Of a stretch of DNA of 64,000 bases, positions 54,449 to 64,000 are shown in pieces. The notes below the pieces were generated by a model that ran no database searches, was not told the DNA's origin, and saw only the letters and a list, made by a program, of their open reading frames with translations. Made by a program: the position numbers and the translations under genes. The DNA comes from Streptococcus sp. CSL10205-OR2. GTDB taxonomy: Bacteria > Bacillota > Bacilli > Lactobacillales > Streptococcaceae. Positions within the stretch are counted from its first letter, which is position 1; each line of letters opens with the position of its first letter. Location: positions 1 to 64,000 of the forward strand of contig NZ_JAOTIN010000010.1 of assembly GCF_025660655.1 (NCBI RefSeq), in the 5' to 3' direction.

Positions 54449-55843
54449 TCAAATCAATAATTCAAATGGGTTTTCAATAAGGTTCTTAAGATCAACCATG
54501 AATTTAGCACCATTCATACCATCAACAAGACGGTGGTCAATCGTTAAACTCAACGCCATGATTGGACGAACAACAACTTCGCCATCAACAACTACAGGTG
54601 TTGGAACGGTTGCTGAAATTCCTAAGATAGCTGAGTTTGGTTGATTGATAATTGGGTTAAATGATTTAGTTCCAAACATTCCAAGGTTAGTAATTGAGAA
54701 TGTAGAGCCTGACATTTCAGCCGCTTTCAATTTACCAGACTGTGCTTTTTTAATCACATCTTTTGAAGCGATAACAAAATCAGAAATTGTCATCTTATCT
54801 GCACCTTTAACAACTGGTACAATAAGTCCACCATCTAATCCTACCGCAATTCCTAGGTTAACAAAACGATGGAGTTCAATCTCAGTAGCATCATTAATAA
54901 GTGAAGCATTGAGATAACTATGTTCAGGTTTCATCAATGTTTTAACAACAGCCATACCAAGCAGGTCAGTAAAGGTTACTTTATTACCTGTCTTAGCCAT
55001 GATTGGATCGATTAACTTCTTACGAAGTGCCATCATTTCTGTCATATCAACATCATAGTTAAGCGTAAAGGTTGGTGCAGTAAGGTAAGAATGCGTCATA
55101 CCTTTAGAAATAGCCTTACGCATTGCAGTCATCTTAATCACTTCAACGCCTTCTGGCAATTCTTTCACAGGTTCTTCAACTGGTTTAGTTGCTTGTGCTG
55201 CTTCAGTTGTTGCTTTAGAAGCATTAAGAACAGCCATGATGTCTTCTTTCATAATCTTACCATTGTATCCAGTTCCGGTAATGGTAGATAAGTCAAGACC
55301 TTTATCTTCAGCAATTTTCTTAGCAAGAGGTGTTGCTTTAGGTTGAGCACCTTGGAAGTTTTCAACATCATCCTTGTGCACACGACCAAATGGTCCTGTA
55401 CCAGGGACTTGTCCTAAATCAATACCTAACTCTTTAGCTGCTTTGCGGGCTGCTGGAGTTGCTCTCACTTTTCCTTTGTTACCTTGAGGAGCAGAAACAG
55501 CTGCTTGAGGAGCTGCTTGAACAGGTATTTCTGGTGCTTTTGCAACTTCTTGCGGAGCTTCTTTAGACTCAGTTGAAGGAGCAGAAAGATTGTCAACAGA
55601 TTCGCCTTCTGCACCAAGATAACCGATAACTTCAGTAACTGGAACAGTCTCACCATTGCCACGGACAATTTTTAATAAGATACCAGAATCTTCTGCCTCA
55701 AGCTCCATATTTGTTTTATCTGACATGATTTCAAGAAGAATATCTCCCTCATTAACCATATCACCTTCTTGTTTTTTCCACTCGAGGATTTCGCCTTCTT
55801 GCATATCAACCCCGAGTTTGGGCATTATAATTTCGACAGCCAT
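54449..55843 (-). CDS. acoC: Dihydrolipoamide acetyltransferase (E2) of pyruvate/acetoin dehydrogenase
   Basis: Core subunit that passes acetyl groups from E1 to CoA. 464 residues: lipoyl domain (1-80, Lys in MSDKTNME), Pro/Ala/Glu linker, two peripheral subunit-binding domains in tandem (RATPAARKAAKELGIDLGQVPGTGPFGRVHKDDV and KATPLAKKIAEDKGLDLSTITGTGYNGKIMKEDI), and the catalytic domain ending LTIDHRLVDGMNGAKFM with the catalytic His and Asp. Two binding domains are unusual, one being the norm. The ATG at 55843 has GAAAGGA 6 nt upstream; extension upstream is unconserved. Third gene of acoABCL, 175 bp after acoB. Confidence 0.95.
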   Translation of the reverse strand: MAVEIIMPKLGVDMQEGEILEWKKQEGDMVNEGDILLEIMSDKTNMELEAEDSGILLKIVRGNGETVPVTEVIGYLGAEGESVDNLSAPSTESKEAPQEVAKAPEIPVQAAPQAAVSAPQGNKGKVRATPAARKAAKELGIDLGQVPGTGPFGRVHKDDVENFQGAQPKATPLAKKIAEDKGLDLSTITGTGYNGKIMKEDIMAVLNASKATTEAAQATKPVEEPVKELPEGVEVIKMTAMRKAISKGMTHSYLTAPTFTLNYDVDMTEMMALRKKLIDPIMAKTGNKVTFTDLLGMAVVKTLMKPEHSYLNASLINDATEIELHRFVNLGIAVGLDGGLIVPVVKGADKMTISDFVIASKDVIKKAQSGKLKAAEMSGSTFSITNLGMFGTKSFNPIINQPNSAILGISATVPTPVVVDGEVVVRPIMALSLTIDHRLVDGMNGAKFMVDLKNLIENPFELLI

Positions 55844-56018
55844 AAAATTCCTTTCAAATAAAATATAAACGTAGAAAAGAGATGGTGTTGCCATCATCTT
55901 TTCTCTCTATTCTTATATCATTATTGTTAACTAAGCAACTAACAGTCATTAGAAAACAACAATTCGTTTATGAGAGTGTGATTAAATTTTCTATAATAAC
56001 GAGTATGAAAATCTTAAA

Positions 56019-57017
56019 TTACAATCCCTTATTAACCATTTTATAAATAGCTGCTTTAATTTTTTCAACATCTGGAAGTATTGCCTGTTCAAGAACACGC
56101 GCATAAGGAACAGGAACATCTTCACTTGCCAAACGTACAATTGGATGATCAAGATAATCAAAAGCTTCACTTTCTGTTATAACGGTTGCAATTTCTCCGA
56201 TAAAGCCACCTGTTTTATAAGCATCATTAACAAGCATTAATTTACCTGTCTTTTTAACAGAGTCAATAATGAGTTCTTTATCAAGTGGAATAAGTGTTCT
56301 TGGGTCAACTACTTCAACGTTGATACCATCTTCAGCTACTTCTTCAGCAGCTTTTAGAACTCTCTCTAACATACGACCGTAAGAAACAATGGTTAAATCT
56401 TTACCCTCACGTTTAATCTCACCTTTACCAAGTGGAATATAAAAATCAGGGTCCAAGCTAACTTCTTCTTTTTTACCATAAAGCGCTTTAGGTTCCATGA
56501 AAAGAACCATATTATTGTCTCTAATCGCAGATTTTAATAGGCCTTTAGCATCATTAGCATTTCCTGGTGCAACTACCTTAATCCCTGGGATATGAGTTAA
56601 CCAAGCCTCAAGAGATTGTGAGTGTTGAGCAGCTGATCCAATACCAGAACCTGAAGCCACTCTAAAGGTTACAGGTGTTTTAAGCCCACCACCAAACATG
56701 TAGTTGTTTTTAGCACCATTGTTAACAATAGCATCCATAGCGATTGTCAAGAAATCCATGAAGGTTAAGTCAACAATAGGACGTAAGCCTGTGATTGCGG
56801 CACCAACTGCTGAACCTGCAATTGCAGCTTCAGAAATTGGAGTGTCTCTGACACGTTTTTCACCAAATTCTTCATACATTCCTACAGAAGTTCCAAAGTC
56901 GCCTCCATAAATACCGACATCTTCACCCATTAAGAAAATAGTGTCATCTTTACGCATTTCCTCAGTCATTGCAAGGTTAACTGCTTCACGTAAAGCCATT
57001 ACTTTAGTTTCAGTCAT
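56019..57017 (-). CDS. acoB: Pyruvate/acetoin dehydrogenase E1 beta subunit
   Basis: 332-residue beta subunit of the thiamine-diphosphate E1, forming the cofactor pocket with AcoA. Family segments: REAVNLAMTEEMRKDDTIFLMGEDVGIYGGDFGTSVGMYEEFGEKRVRDTPISEAAI (with the Glu that activates ThDP), LRPIVDLTFMDFL, GSAAQHSQSLEAWLTHIPGIKVVAPGNANDAKGLLKSAIRD, and VSYGRML...VVDPRTLIPLD. GAGGAG is 9 nt from the ATG. It starts 24 bp after acoA. In streptococci this complex serves as pyruvate dehydrogenase despite the acetoin names. Confidence 0.95.
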   Translation of the reverse strand: MTETKVMALREAVNLAMTEEMRKDDTIFLMGEDVGIYGGDFGTSVGMYEEFGEKRVRDTPISEAAIAGSAVGAAITGLRPIVDLTFMDFLTIAMDAIVNNGAKNNYMFGGGLKTPVTFRVASGSGIGSAAQHSQSLEAWLTHIPGIKVVAPGNANDAKGLLKSAIRDNNMVLFMEPKALYGKKEEVSLDPDFYIPLGKGEIKREGKDLTIVSYGRMLERVLKAAEEVAEDGINVEVVDPRTLIPLDKELIIDSVKKTGKLMLVNDAYKTGGFIGEIATVITESEAFDYLDHPIVRLASEDVPVPYARVLEQAILPDVEKIKAAIYKMVNKGL

Positions 57018-57041
57018 TATTAATTTCTCCTCTTCCTTTCC

Positions 57042-58010
57042 TTAGTCTACCCAAACATCTTCAAAAGCTACAGAAAGTTCTGGATCTGGGCTATTTTGTG
57101 CAAACTCATAAGCTGCATCAACTTCTTTAACCACATCAGCATCAATACTATCAAGTTTTTTAGCTGTAGCAATTTTCTTTTTGATTAGGAAGTCACGGTA
57201 TTTAAGAAGGGGATCTTTTTTCTTCCACTCATTAACTTCTTCTTTTGAACGGTATGCTCCAGCATCAGCTGTTGAGTGTCCGAACCAACGGTATGAAACA
57301 ACTTCAACAATCGCTGGGCCATTGCCACCACGAACATGCTTCACTGCTTTTTCCATTGTTTCATAAACAGCCATAACATCGTTACCATCTTCTACATAGT
57401 AACCTGGGATACCATAAGCTTCAGCACGTGTATATAGGTGAGGTGTGTTGGTTGCTTTTTTGATATTCATAGAAATACCATAACCGTTATTGATAATAAA
57501 GAAAATAACCGGTAATTTCCATGTTGCTGCCATATTTACTGACTCATGAAATGAACCTTCATTTGTCGCACCATCACCAGAATAAGCAACAACAATATTG
57601 TCAGTTCCGTTGTATTGTTGTGTCAATGCTGCACCAACTGCTAAAGCATAACCACCACCAACAATACCATTGGTACCATAGTTTCCTTTTTCAAAATCAG
57701 CCAAGTGCATTGAGCCTCCGCGACCCTTAGACACACCAGTTACTTTACCTGCTAATTCAGCCATCATACCATTCAAATCCATATCCTTAGCAATAGATTG
57801 TCCATGACCACGGTGATTTGAAAAAATAATATCATCATAAGAAAGGTGAGCAACACTACCAACACTAGCTGCTTCTTCACCAACAGAAAAGTGAGTCATC
57901 CCTTGTACAAAGCCACGACGCACTAACTTATTTATACGCATATCAAATTCTCTGATGCGTTGCATTTTCAAATACATTTCCAAATATTTTTCTTTAGAAA
58001 GTTTAACCAT
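57042..58010 (-). CDS. acoA: Pyruvate/acetoin dehydrogenase E1 alpha subunit
   Basis: 322-residue alpha subunit of E1, decarboxylating pyruvate (or acetoin) with thiamine diphosphate. The ThDP/Mg motif GDGATNEGSFHESVNMAATWKLPVIFFIINN (GDG-X26-NN) is complete, with HFSVGEEAASVG, NHRGHGQSIAK, GRGGSMHLAD and the phosphorylation-loop-like RWFGHSTADAGAYRSKEE. The ATG at 58010 has GGAGG 6 nt upstream; four upstream in-frame codons overlap that site. First gene of acoABCL-lplA, with its own promoter and a cre-like site. Confidence 0.95.
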   Translation of the reverse strand: MVKLSKEKYLEMYLKMQRIREFDMRINKLVRRGFVQGMTHFSVGEEAASVGSVAHLSYDDIIFSNHRGHGQSIAKDMDLNGMMAELAGKVTGVSKGRGGSMHLADFEKGNYGTNGIVGGGYALAVGAALTQQYNGTDNIVVAYSGDGATNEGSFHESVNMAATWKLPVIFFIINNGYGISMNIKKATNTPHLYTRAEAYGIPGYYVEDGNDVMAVYETMEKAVKHVRGGNGPAIVEVVSYRWFGHSTADAGAYRSKEEVNEWKKKDPLLKYRDFLIKKKIATAKKLDSIDADVVKEVDAAYEFAQNSPDPELSVAFEDVWVD

Positions 58011-58042
58011 ATTTTCCTCCACTAAATCGTTTTACATCCTCC

Positions 58043-58089
58043 ATCATATAATAAAACTTCACAAAGTGCAAGTTTTTTAACCGCTTTCC
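58043..58089 (-). promoter_or_regulatory. acoABCL promoter with upstream cre-like site
   Basis: -35 TTGCAC (58071-58066), 17-bp spacer, -10 TATGAT (58048-58043). GGAAAGCGGTTAAA (58089-58076) just upstream of the -35 matches 9 of 11 defined positions of the cre consensus, including the central CG. It places the operon under likely CcpA influence; upstream placement would also allow activation. Confidence 0.65.
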
Positions 58090-58177
58090 TACACTTATTT
58101 GCAAGAGTTTTCTGTAAACTTAATTATATTTTTCACAAGGTTTTTCTTGTTTCTTCAAGATAGTTTAATGCTCATTT

Positions 58178-58213
58178 TAAAACCCCTTTCCAACAATTTT
58201 GGTCAGGGGTTTT
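58178..58213 (-). terminator. Terminator of polC
   Basis: AAAACCCCTGACCAA ... TTGGAAAGGGGTTTT stem on the minus strand, 10 bp past the polC stop; its T run is within the 3' arm. Confidence 0.75.
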
Positions 58214-58222
58214 GAGTAGAAA

Positions 58223-61200
58223 CTAAAATAGATCATCAAATAAACTGAGCTGATTATCTTCAGGTAAGGGACCAAGAATTCCCATCTCATCTAATTTTTC
58301 AACTAACGTTGTTGATAAACCACCACGTTTACGCAACTCTGTTTTAGATAAGAATTCTCCTTCTGAACGTGCTTTAACCACTTGTTTTGCAACGTTTTCT
58401 CCCAAACCATCCATAGCAATAAATGGTGGAATAAGAGTATCTCCCTCAATTAAAAATTCATGTGAATCACTCTTATAAAGATCCAGTTGACCAAACTTAA
58501 AGCCACGTTCCAACATCTCATTGACAATTTCTAAAGTGGTGTATAAATCTTCTTCGACCTTACTGGCTTCGTTGTTTTTACGTTTTTGAGTAATTTCAGC
58601 CATTCTAGCTTTGACAGCTTCAAGACCACCACTCATAGTTTTCAAATCAAAAGCCTTAGCACGAATAGAAAAATAAGCACTATAGTAATAAAGAGGGTGG
58701 TGAACTTTGAAATAAGCTACTCGTAGAGCCATCAAAACATAGGCCGCAGCATGGGCTTTAGGGAACATGTATTTGATTTTACCACAAGACTCAATGTACC
58801 AATCTGGTACCTTGTTTTCTCTCATGGCTTTAATATAAGCTTCTCTTTCTTCTTCCGAAATCTTTAACCAGAGTCCTTTACGAACCCGCTCCATAATATT
58901 AAAAGCCATTTTAGGTTCTAAACCGGCATGCATCAAATAAACCATGATGTCGTCACGACAACCAATAACCGTTGATAAGTCGGCAATACCTGCCTTGATT
59001 AAATCTTGGGCATTTCCTAACCAAACATCCGTTCCGTGTGATAGCCCTGATAATTGCAATAATTCAGCAAAAGTTGTTGGATGCGTTTCATCCACCATAC
59101 CTCGAACAAAATTGGTACCAAATTCTGGAATACCAAGCATACCTGTTGACGTACCAATTTGCTCAGGCGTCACACCAAGTACTTCTGTTCCAGAAAACAA
59201 CTTCATCACATCAGGATCATCGGCTGGAATCTCTTTTGGATCAATACCAGATAAATCTTGTAGTTTACGAATCATTGTAGGGTCATCATGACCAAGAATA
59301 TCAAGTTTCAAAACATTTTCATCAATATCATGGAAGTTAAAGTGAGTCGTTTTCCAACCTGCTGTTAAATCATCAGCTGGGTATTGAACAGGTGTAAAAT
59401 CATAGACATCCATATAACTTGGGATAACAACAATACCACCAGGGTGTTGACCAGTTGTTCTTTTAACACCCGTCGTCCCCATAGCTAAGCGATCAACCTC
59501 GGCATCACGGTAAAATTTGCCATAATCACTTTCATAACCCTTAACAAAACCATAAGCTGTTCGATCGGCAACGGTACCTACTGTTCCTGCTCTAAAGGCA
59601 TAATCCTCACCAAAAATATCACGAACATCTAAGTGGGCGCTGGCTTGGTCATCACCAGAAAAATTCAAATCAATATCAGGTACTTTATCCCCATCAAAAC
59701 CAAGGAAAGTTTCAAAAGGAATGTCTTGACCATCCTTACGATACTTTTTACCACACTGAGGACAATCTTTTTCAGGTAAATCATAACCCGAACCAACAGA
59801 ACCATCTGTGATAAATTCGGAATGTTGACAACTTGGACAAAGATAATGAGGAGGCATAGGGTTAACTTCTGTGATACCAATCATTGTAGCAACAAAACTA
59901 GAGCCGACAGAACCACGACTACCAACCAAATACCCACGATCATTGGAGCGTTGCACTAGCATTTGTGAACTGAGGTAAATCACCGCAAAGCCATTTCCCA
60001 AAATAGAGGTCAATTCTTTTTCAATCCGCAAGTCAATAATATCTGGCAAGGGATTCCCGTATAACTCAAAAGCCTTCTCATAGGTAAGTCTTGCCACCTC
60101 TTCTTCGGCTCCTTCGATGAAAGGCGTGTAGAGGTCACTTTTAACCACTTCAACTGCTTCAAAGCGCTCAACCATGGCATTTGGATTTTTCACAACGATA
60201 TCGTAAGCTAATTCTTCGCCTAGAAAAGCAAACTCCTCTAGCATCTCATCAGTTGTTCTAAAATGTGCCTTTGGTAGCGGCGCTGGTTGCGCGTCTTCGC
60301 CTCGACCAATTGGACGATTGATCATGGCTCCCTGACCTTGACTACGTACAATAATTTCACGATAAATCTCATCTTCTGGATCTAAATAATGGACATCTCC
60401 AGTTGCTAAAACCGGCTTATCAAGACGTTTAGCCACATCAATTAACTCTTTAATAATCGTTTCAATGCCTGCTTGATCGGCGATCAATTCTCTAGCGATT
60501 AGAGGTCGATATAGCTCTGGAGGCATAACTTCGATAAAGTCATAGTAACGAGCTTTTTCAACAGCCTTTTCAACACCTTCTGATAAGACAGCATCAAAAA
60601 CTTCACCTTCTTCACCTCCAGTTCCTAGTAGTAGCCCTTCTCTATGCTCATCAAGAACTGTTCTTGGAATACGAGGAACACCCTCAAAATAGACAACATT
60701 TGACAGACTAACAATTTTGAACAAATTTTTTAAACCTGTTTGATTTTGGACATAAATCGTGACTTGTTTAGTCTTTGCTTTTTTATATGAGTCTTTTAAA
60801 ATCGCTTTTTTATTTAAGTCAAGAAGATTAGTAATTTGCAATTTTTCTTTGGCTTCTTTTAGGAAAATAAATAAGAGACGACCAGTTGCTTCTGCATCAT
60901 AATTAGCCATATGATGATGTTCTAAAGACACTTGGAAACGTTTGGTCAAAGGCCCTAAACCATGACGTTTATAATCTGGGTATAGGTTTCTAGAAAATTC
61001 TAACGTGTCAATGACCGGCTGAGTGATTGGAGACAATCCATTTCGCTCATAATTAGCATTCATAAACCCAACGTCAAAAGTGGCATTGTGAGCCACAAGA
61101 ACAGTGTCTTGACAAAAAGCTTGAAACTCTTGTAAGACCTGTAATAAAGGTTTCGCCCCTTGTAGATGTTGGTTGGTAATCCCTGTTAATTCAGTTGTAA

Positions 61201-62608
61201 ATGGGCTAAGCTGATAACCTGGATTAATAAATTCATCAAACTGTTCAATGATATTTCCCTTATACATCTTTGAGGCTGCAATTTGAATCAAATCATTGTT
61301 TATTGCAGACAGACCCGTTGTTTCGACGTCAAAAACAACATAAGTGGCCTCATTAAGCGCTAAATCAATTTCATTATAGGTAATAGGAACCTTATCTTCT
61401 ACTAGATTAGCTTCAAGTCCAAAAATGACCTTGATATTATTTTTTCTACCCGCATGATAACCATGTGGAAAACTTTGAACATTGCCATGGTCGGTAATGG
61501 CAATAGCATTATGTCCCCATTTAGCTGCTCTAGCAATTAAATCTTCAACCGTAGGCAGTGCATCCATGGTCGACATATTGGTATGCGCATGAAATTCTAC
61601 CCGTTTTTGTCCTTCAGGCATTTTGTCTTGACGTTCTTCATGATCAATGGCTTTAACATCCTGAACGTTCATTGTTAGAGATTTAGTGAATTGATTATTC
61701 TCAATATTTCCTCGAACACGTAACCAAGATCCTTTAGCAATCACATCATATTTTTTCAAATCTTCCTCGTCTTTAGCCCATTTTTGCATGGCAAAACTAG
61801 AAGTATAATCCGTCATTTTAAAGTTGATAATATAGCGACCAGTTCGTGTTTTTTTCTTTTCTACAGCGAAAACAAGACCCTCAAAAACAATCCTATTTTC
61901 TTCTTCAAACACATCAATCATAGGTGTGATTTCAGCCTTAGCAAAACTAGCTTGTCTCATTGTTGTTCGCTCTTGATAAGAAGTATTTGTTGTTTCAGGT
62001 TGCGGTTGTAAGGCTTCTAAAGATTTTTGAGCCTCGATTGCTTCTTTAGTCGCTGTTTCAATTAATTGATTTTTACCAGATTCAAATTCTTCAACAATGG
62101 TCTTTGTCAACTCATCGCTTGAGACAATATCAAAAGAAATTTTGCCAAATCCAAAAGCCTCAAATTGTTTTTCCAGATTAGGTAAATGATTCTTGCGAAA
62201 ATGCTCATTATTTAAAAAATGAGGTGCTTTAATAAAGATGGTGTCATCCTCATAATAAACCTCCAAATGAGAAAAAGAACTCTTAAAACTCATACTCTGA
62301 CAAAGCTCTGAATCAAAGGCCTCTTGATAATAATCCTTAAGCAGTTCATCGGTCACTTCCACATTTTTAACAGATAGAAAAAGACTCGCTTTAATATTTA
62401 AAGATGCGAAAGTTGTAACCAACGAATGTCTTAAAACTCGGTAGACTGAAATGGGTAACAATTGATCAAAAGAAAAATAAAACTCCCAAGTTCTTTTTTG
62501 AGCATTCACTAAAACACGTTCAATGTCAGCATCAGAAAAAACTGCTGATTCTTTCAAATCATCAGGAATAGCTATTTGATTTAGTAATTGCTTGAATAAA
62601 TCCGTCAT
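58223..62608 (-). CDS. polC: DNA polymerase III alpha subunit, PolC type
   Basis: Replicative DNA polymerase of low-GC Gram-positives. 1461 residues, full length, no intein or break. Order: N-terminal domains (1-220); OB fold (about 230-320); PHP domain starting [22 protein letters not shown]; inserted DEDD proofreading exonuclease ([23 protein letters not shown] to [15 protein letters not shown], about 420-590); rest of PHP; the four-Cys zinc finger [12 protein letters not shown]...CPQCGKKY; and the palm with [11 protein letters not shown] catalytic aspartates; C-terminal duplex-binding and beta-clamp motif [10 protein letters not shown] at the end. AAGGAG is 7 nt from the ATG. Monocistronic. 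Confidence 0.98.
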   Translation of the reverse strand: MTDLFKQLLNQIAIPDDLKESAVFSDADIERVLVNAQKRTWEFYFSFDQLLPISVYRVLRHSLVTTFASLNIKASLFLSVKNVEVTDELLKDYYQEAFDSELCQSMSFKSSFSHLEVYYEDDTIFIKAPHFLNNEHFRKNHLPNLEKQFEAFGFGKISFDIVSSDELTKTIVEEFESGKNQLIETATKEAIEAQKSLEALQPQPETTNTSYQERTTMRQASFAKAEITPMIDVFEEENRIVFEGLVFAVEKKKTRTGRYIINFKMTDYTSSFAMQKWAKDEEDLKKYDVIAKGSWLRVRGNIENNQFTKSLTMNVQDVKAIDHEERQDKMPEGQKRVEFHAHTNMSTMDALPTVEDLIARAAKWGHNAIAITDHGNVQSFPHGYHAGRKNNIKVIFGLEANLVEDKVPITYNEIDLALNEATYVVFDVETTGLSAINNDLIQIAASKMYKGNIIEQFDEFINPGYQLSPFTTELTGITNQHLQGAKPLLQVLQEFQAFCQDTVLVAHNATFDVGFMNANYERNGLSPITQPVIDTLEFSRNLYPDYKRHGLGPLTKRFQVSLEHHHMANYDAEATGRLLFIFLKEAKEKLQITNLLDLNKKAILKDSYKKAKTKQVTIYVQNQTGLKNLFKIVSLSNVVYFEGVPRIPRTVLDEHREGLLLGTGGEEGEVFDAVLSEGVEKAVEKARYYDFIEVMPPELYRPLIARELIADQAGIETIIKELIDVAKRLDKPVLATGDVHYLDPEDEIYREIIVRSQGQGAMINRPIGRGEDAQPAPLPKAHFRTTDEMLEEFAFLGEELAYDIVVKNPNAMVERFEAVEVVKSDLYTPFIEGAEEEVARLTYEKAFELYGNPLPDIIDLRIEKELTSILGNGFAVIYLSSQMLVQRSNDRGYLVGSRGSVGSSFVATMIGITEVNPMPPHYLCPSCQHSEFITDGSVGSGYDLPEKDCPQCGKKYRKDGQDIPFETFLGFDGDKVPDIDLNFSGDDQASAHLDVRDIFGEDYAFRAGTVGTVADRTAYGFVKGYESDYGKFYRDAEVDRLAMGTTGVKRTTGQHPGGIVVIPSYMDVYDFTPVQYPADDLTAGWKTTHFNFHDIDENVLKLDILGHDDPTMIRKLQDLSGIDPKEIPADDPDVMKLFSGTEVLGVTPEQIGTSTGMLGIPEFGTNFVRGMVDETHPTTFAELLQLSGLSHGTDVWLGNAQDLIKAGIADLSTVIGCRDDIMVYLMHAGLEPKMAFNIMERVRKGLWLKISEEEREAYIKAMRENKVPDWYIESCGKIKYMFPKAHAAAYVLMALRVAYFKVHHPLYYYSAYFSIRAKAFDLKTMSGGLEAVKARMAEITQKRKNNEASKVEEDLYTTLEIVNEMLERGFKFGQLDLYKSDSHEFLIEGDTLIPPFIAMDGLGENVAKQVVKARSEGEFLSKTELRKRGGLSTTLVEKLDEMGILGPLPEDNQLSLFDDLF

Positions 62609-62678
62609 GATTACTCCTTGTTAAATCGTACTTCTATTTTACCACAATTGTAAGGAAGATACGATGACCAAAAATAAC

Positions 62679-62710
62679 AAAAAGATAAGCAACCAAATGC
62701 CTATCTTTTA
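62679..62710 (-). terminator. Terminator of the lipoprotein gene
   Basis: AAAAGATAGGC-ATTTGGTT-GCTTATCTTTTT (one bulge) with T residues on the minus strand. Confidence 0.7.
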
Positions 62711-62738
62711 AATCAATAATTTTTAAGCAACGTATTAA

Positions 62739-63554
62739 TTACTTAACGCTATAACTATCTACGATTAATTCCATTGTTGAAAATTCTTTGTCTGTTATAA
62801 ATGATAATTTTCTTTTTTCAGAAATTATCCAGTTATTCTCAGAAATACTCTCAGTATCAACAACAATACCCTCTTCATCTTTCAGTTTTATTTCAACATA
62901 TAGATAATCAAAGCTTAAATTTGTTGTGTTTTCAATAATGGCATCGAATGTAGAAAAATATTCATCAGATTCTCCTTCATTCTTTTGAAAATTGAAATTA
63001 TTAACAAAAATTCGTGTGGTTTCGTCATTATTAGATTCACTAACCACTTTTTTACCACGGGCCAAAGCCTCTGCTAGTCCTTTTTTAACTTCTTGATTAG
63101 TAACATCTAGCTTTATAATTTCATTTATTTGACTCAAAACCTCCGTACGCTTATCTAACCCTTCATCCCAAGTAGAATAAAATGATAATGAACCATCGTA
63201 TGTATCGGCAAGTTCTAAATCGTCTCTTAATAAATTAATATATTTAATGGCTAATTCTTTTAATTTACCATCTTCAAATTTTAAATCTTCATATTCTTTT
63301 ATTTCATCCAACTCTAATAAAATTGTTCTTTTGAGCTCCTCAGCAGTAACATCACCATTGCTATCATTAATTTTTTTAACTTCAATCCATCTATTGGAAT
63401 ATCCTTTCTCTAAGGACATAATAAAGTCTTTATCATAATACTTAATATTTTCATTATCTTCTATATTTGATTTATTTTCACTATCTTTTATCTCACAACC
63501 ACTTAAAGTTAATAATATAAATAAACTTAAAAAAGAAATTATTATTTTTTTCAT
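62739..63554 (-). CDS. Putative lipoprotein with C-terminal FxLYD-like domain
   Basis: 271 residues from the ATG at 63554 (GGGGG, 7-nt spacer). A lipoprotein signal MKKIIISFLSLFILLTLSGCE places the lipid-modified Cys at residue 20. A helical middle part follows (about 40-190), and the last 90 residues (FDAIIENTTNLSFDYLYVEIKLKDEEGIVVDTESISENNWIISEKRKLSF) are a FxLYD-type immunoglobulin-like fold, as in many Gram-positive surface lipoproteins. Its GC content is lower than that of polC, suggesting recent acquisition. Function unknown. Confidence 0.75.
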   Translation of the reverse strand: MKKIIISFLSLFILLTLSGCEIKDSENKSNIEDNENIKYYDKDFIMSLEKGYSNRWIEVKKINDSNGDVTAEELKRTILLELDEIKEYEDLKFEDGKLKELAIKYINLLRDDLELADTYDGSLSFYSTWDEGLDKRTEVLSQINEIIKLDVTNQEVKKGLAEALARGKKVVSESNNDETTRIFVNNFNFQKNEGESDEYFSTFDAIIENTTNLSFDYLYVEIKLKDEEGIVVDTESISENNWIISEKRKLSFITDKEFSTMELIVDSYSVK

Positions 63555-63696
63555 ATTTATACCCCCAAAATACATTATATAATTAATTAAAAAAGTTTGC
63601 AATACCAAATTATTTGAATTCTATTTTATCATATTTTAATAAATAATTATTAAAATATTTTTTTCTTTAACGAATCTGACGTTATTAAATAATCTT

Positions 63697-63933
63697 TTAT
63701 TTTTTAATCGCATAGGACAAGGGTGATATTTTTAATAAATAATCATTATTTCCTCTAATCTGATACTTTTTTTCATCCGAAAAACCTTTATCAATAAAAA
63801 TTTTACTCTTATAGTCTAAATCATCAAATAAAAGCATCATACTCCTTCTTATAGCAACAATCCCCAACACACTCAATAAGGCTAAAATGATAAACACTGC
63901 CAAAACCTTTATAAAAAACAAGAATCTATGCAA
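63697..63933 (-). CDS. Doubtful small membrane protein, TTG start
   Basis: 78 residues with one clear N-terminal hydrophobic helix (FFIKVLAVFIILALLSVLGIVAI) and a polar tail (DDLDYKSKIFIDKGFSDEKKYQIRGNNDYLLKISPLSYAIKK). The start codon is TTG without a good ribosome site, so the true start may differ or the gene may be a fragment. It lies 142 bp upstream of the lipoprotein gene in the same orientation. No family recognised. Confidence 0.35.
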   Translation of the reverse strand: MHRFLFFIKVLAVFIILALLSVLGIVAIRRSMMLLFDDLDYKSKIFIDKGFSDEKKYQIRGNNDYLLKISPLSYAIKK

Positions 63934-64000
63934 AAATACTCAAGAGTTAACTATCTTGTATTAAAGTTTTAACACCATTTTAAACTCTTTATCCACAATA

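Overview
The window reads as a chromosomal segment of a low-GC Gram-positive coccus, almost certainly Streptococcus (probably the pyogenic group; species not assignable). Reasons: a YSIRK-type secreted zinc metalloprotease, an NADP-dependent glyceraldehyde-3-phosphate dehydrogenase (gapN), a lacTFEG lactose PTS cluster, a streptococcal-type acoABCL-lplA pyruvate dehydrogenase operon next to polC, strong AGGAGG ribosome sites and T-rich terminators. Most genes are on the minus strand.

Layout. 1-158: end of an ISL3-like insertion sequence running off the left edge. 189-5180: methyltransferase, a beta-helix-like protein, gapN and a flavin disulfide oxidoreductase. 5534-10927: a 1797-residue M26 metalloprotease with five 102-bp repeats, with a second oxidoreductase paralogue divergently placed at 11183. 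12607-17780: lac cluster with its RNA antiterminator/terminator switch and a CcpA-like site. 17882-19114: DAACS symporter. 19426-21222: solitary AIPR-family defence candidate. 21315-22816: lone trpB behind a tryptophan T-box. 23313-29056: three-gene restriction-modification-like island (MTase-like subunit; DUF4145-like/GIY-YIG/helicase/N6-MTase fusion; PD-(D/E)XK-like protein). 29543-31562: pseudouridine catabolism (psuK-psuG). 31783-35449: small accessory genes, including an AbrB-type antitoxin whose Doc toxin is cut to 15 codons, a class II Fic protein, a YdcF-like protein and small membrane proteins. 35550-36511: rpsI-rplM with an L13-type leader. 36588-37748: XRE regulator with two membrane proteins. 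37904-46111: core genes (TIM-barrel protein, rlmB, mrnC, cysS, cysE, SseB-like, pnp, rpsO, def). 46179-51005: a heterodimeric ABC exporter locus with an apparent leader-peptide attenuator, an inserted NAD(P)-binding protein, a degraded copy of the first half-transporter and a frameshifted second half. 51118-58089: osmC and the lplA/pyruvate dehydrogenase operon. 58223-62608: polC. The right end holds a lipoprotein and a doubtful small membrane ORF.

How it works together. Sugar capture (lac), NADPH supply (gapN), disulfide reduction, pyruvate oxidation with lipoate attachment, and indole/tryptophan and pseudouridine salvage make up the metabolic content. The accessory content is defence (AIPR, the restriction-like trio, Fic, the toxin-antitoxin remnant), a host-facing protease and a drug-exporter-like locus. 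The least ordinary parts are the 23-29 kb defence island, the 47-51 kb ABC locus with its recombination scar and attenuator, the lone T-box trpB, and the apparent AUU start of psuK.
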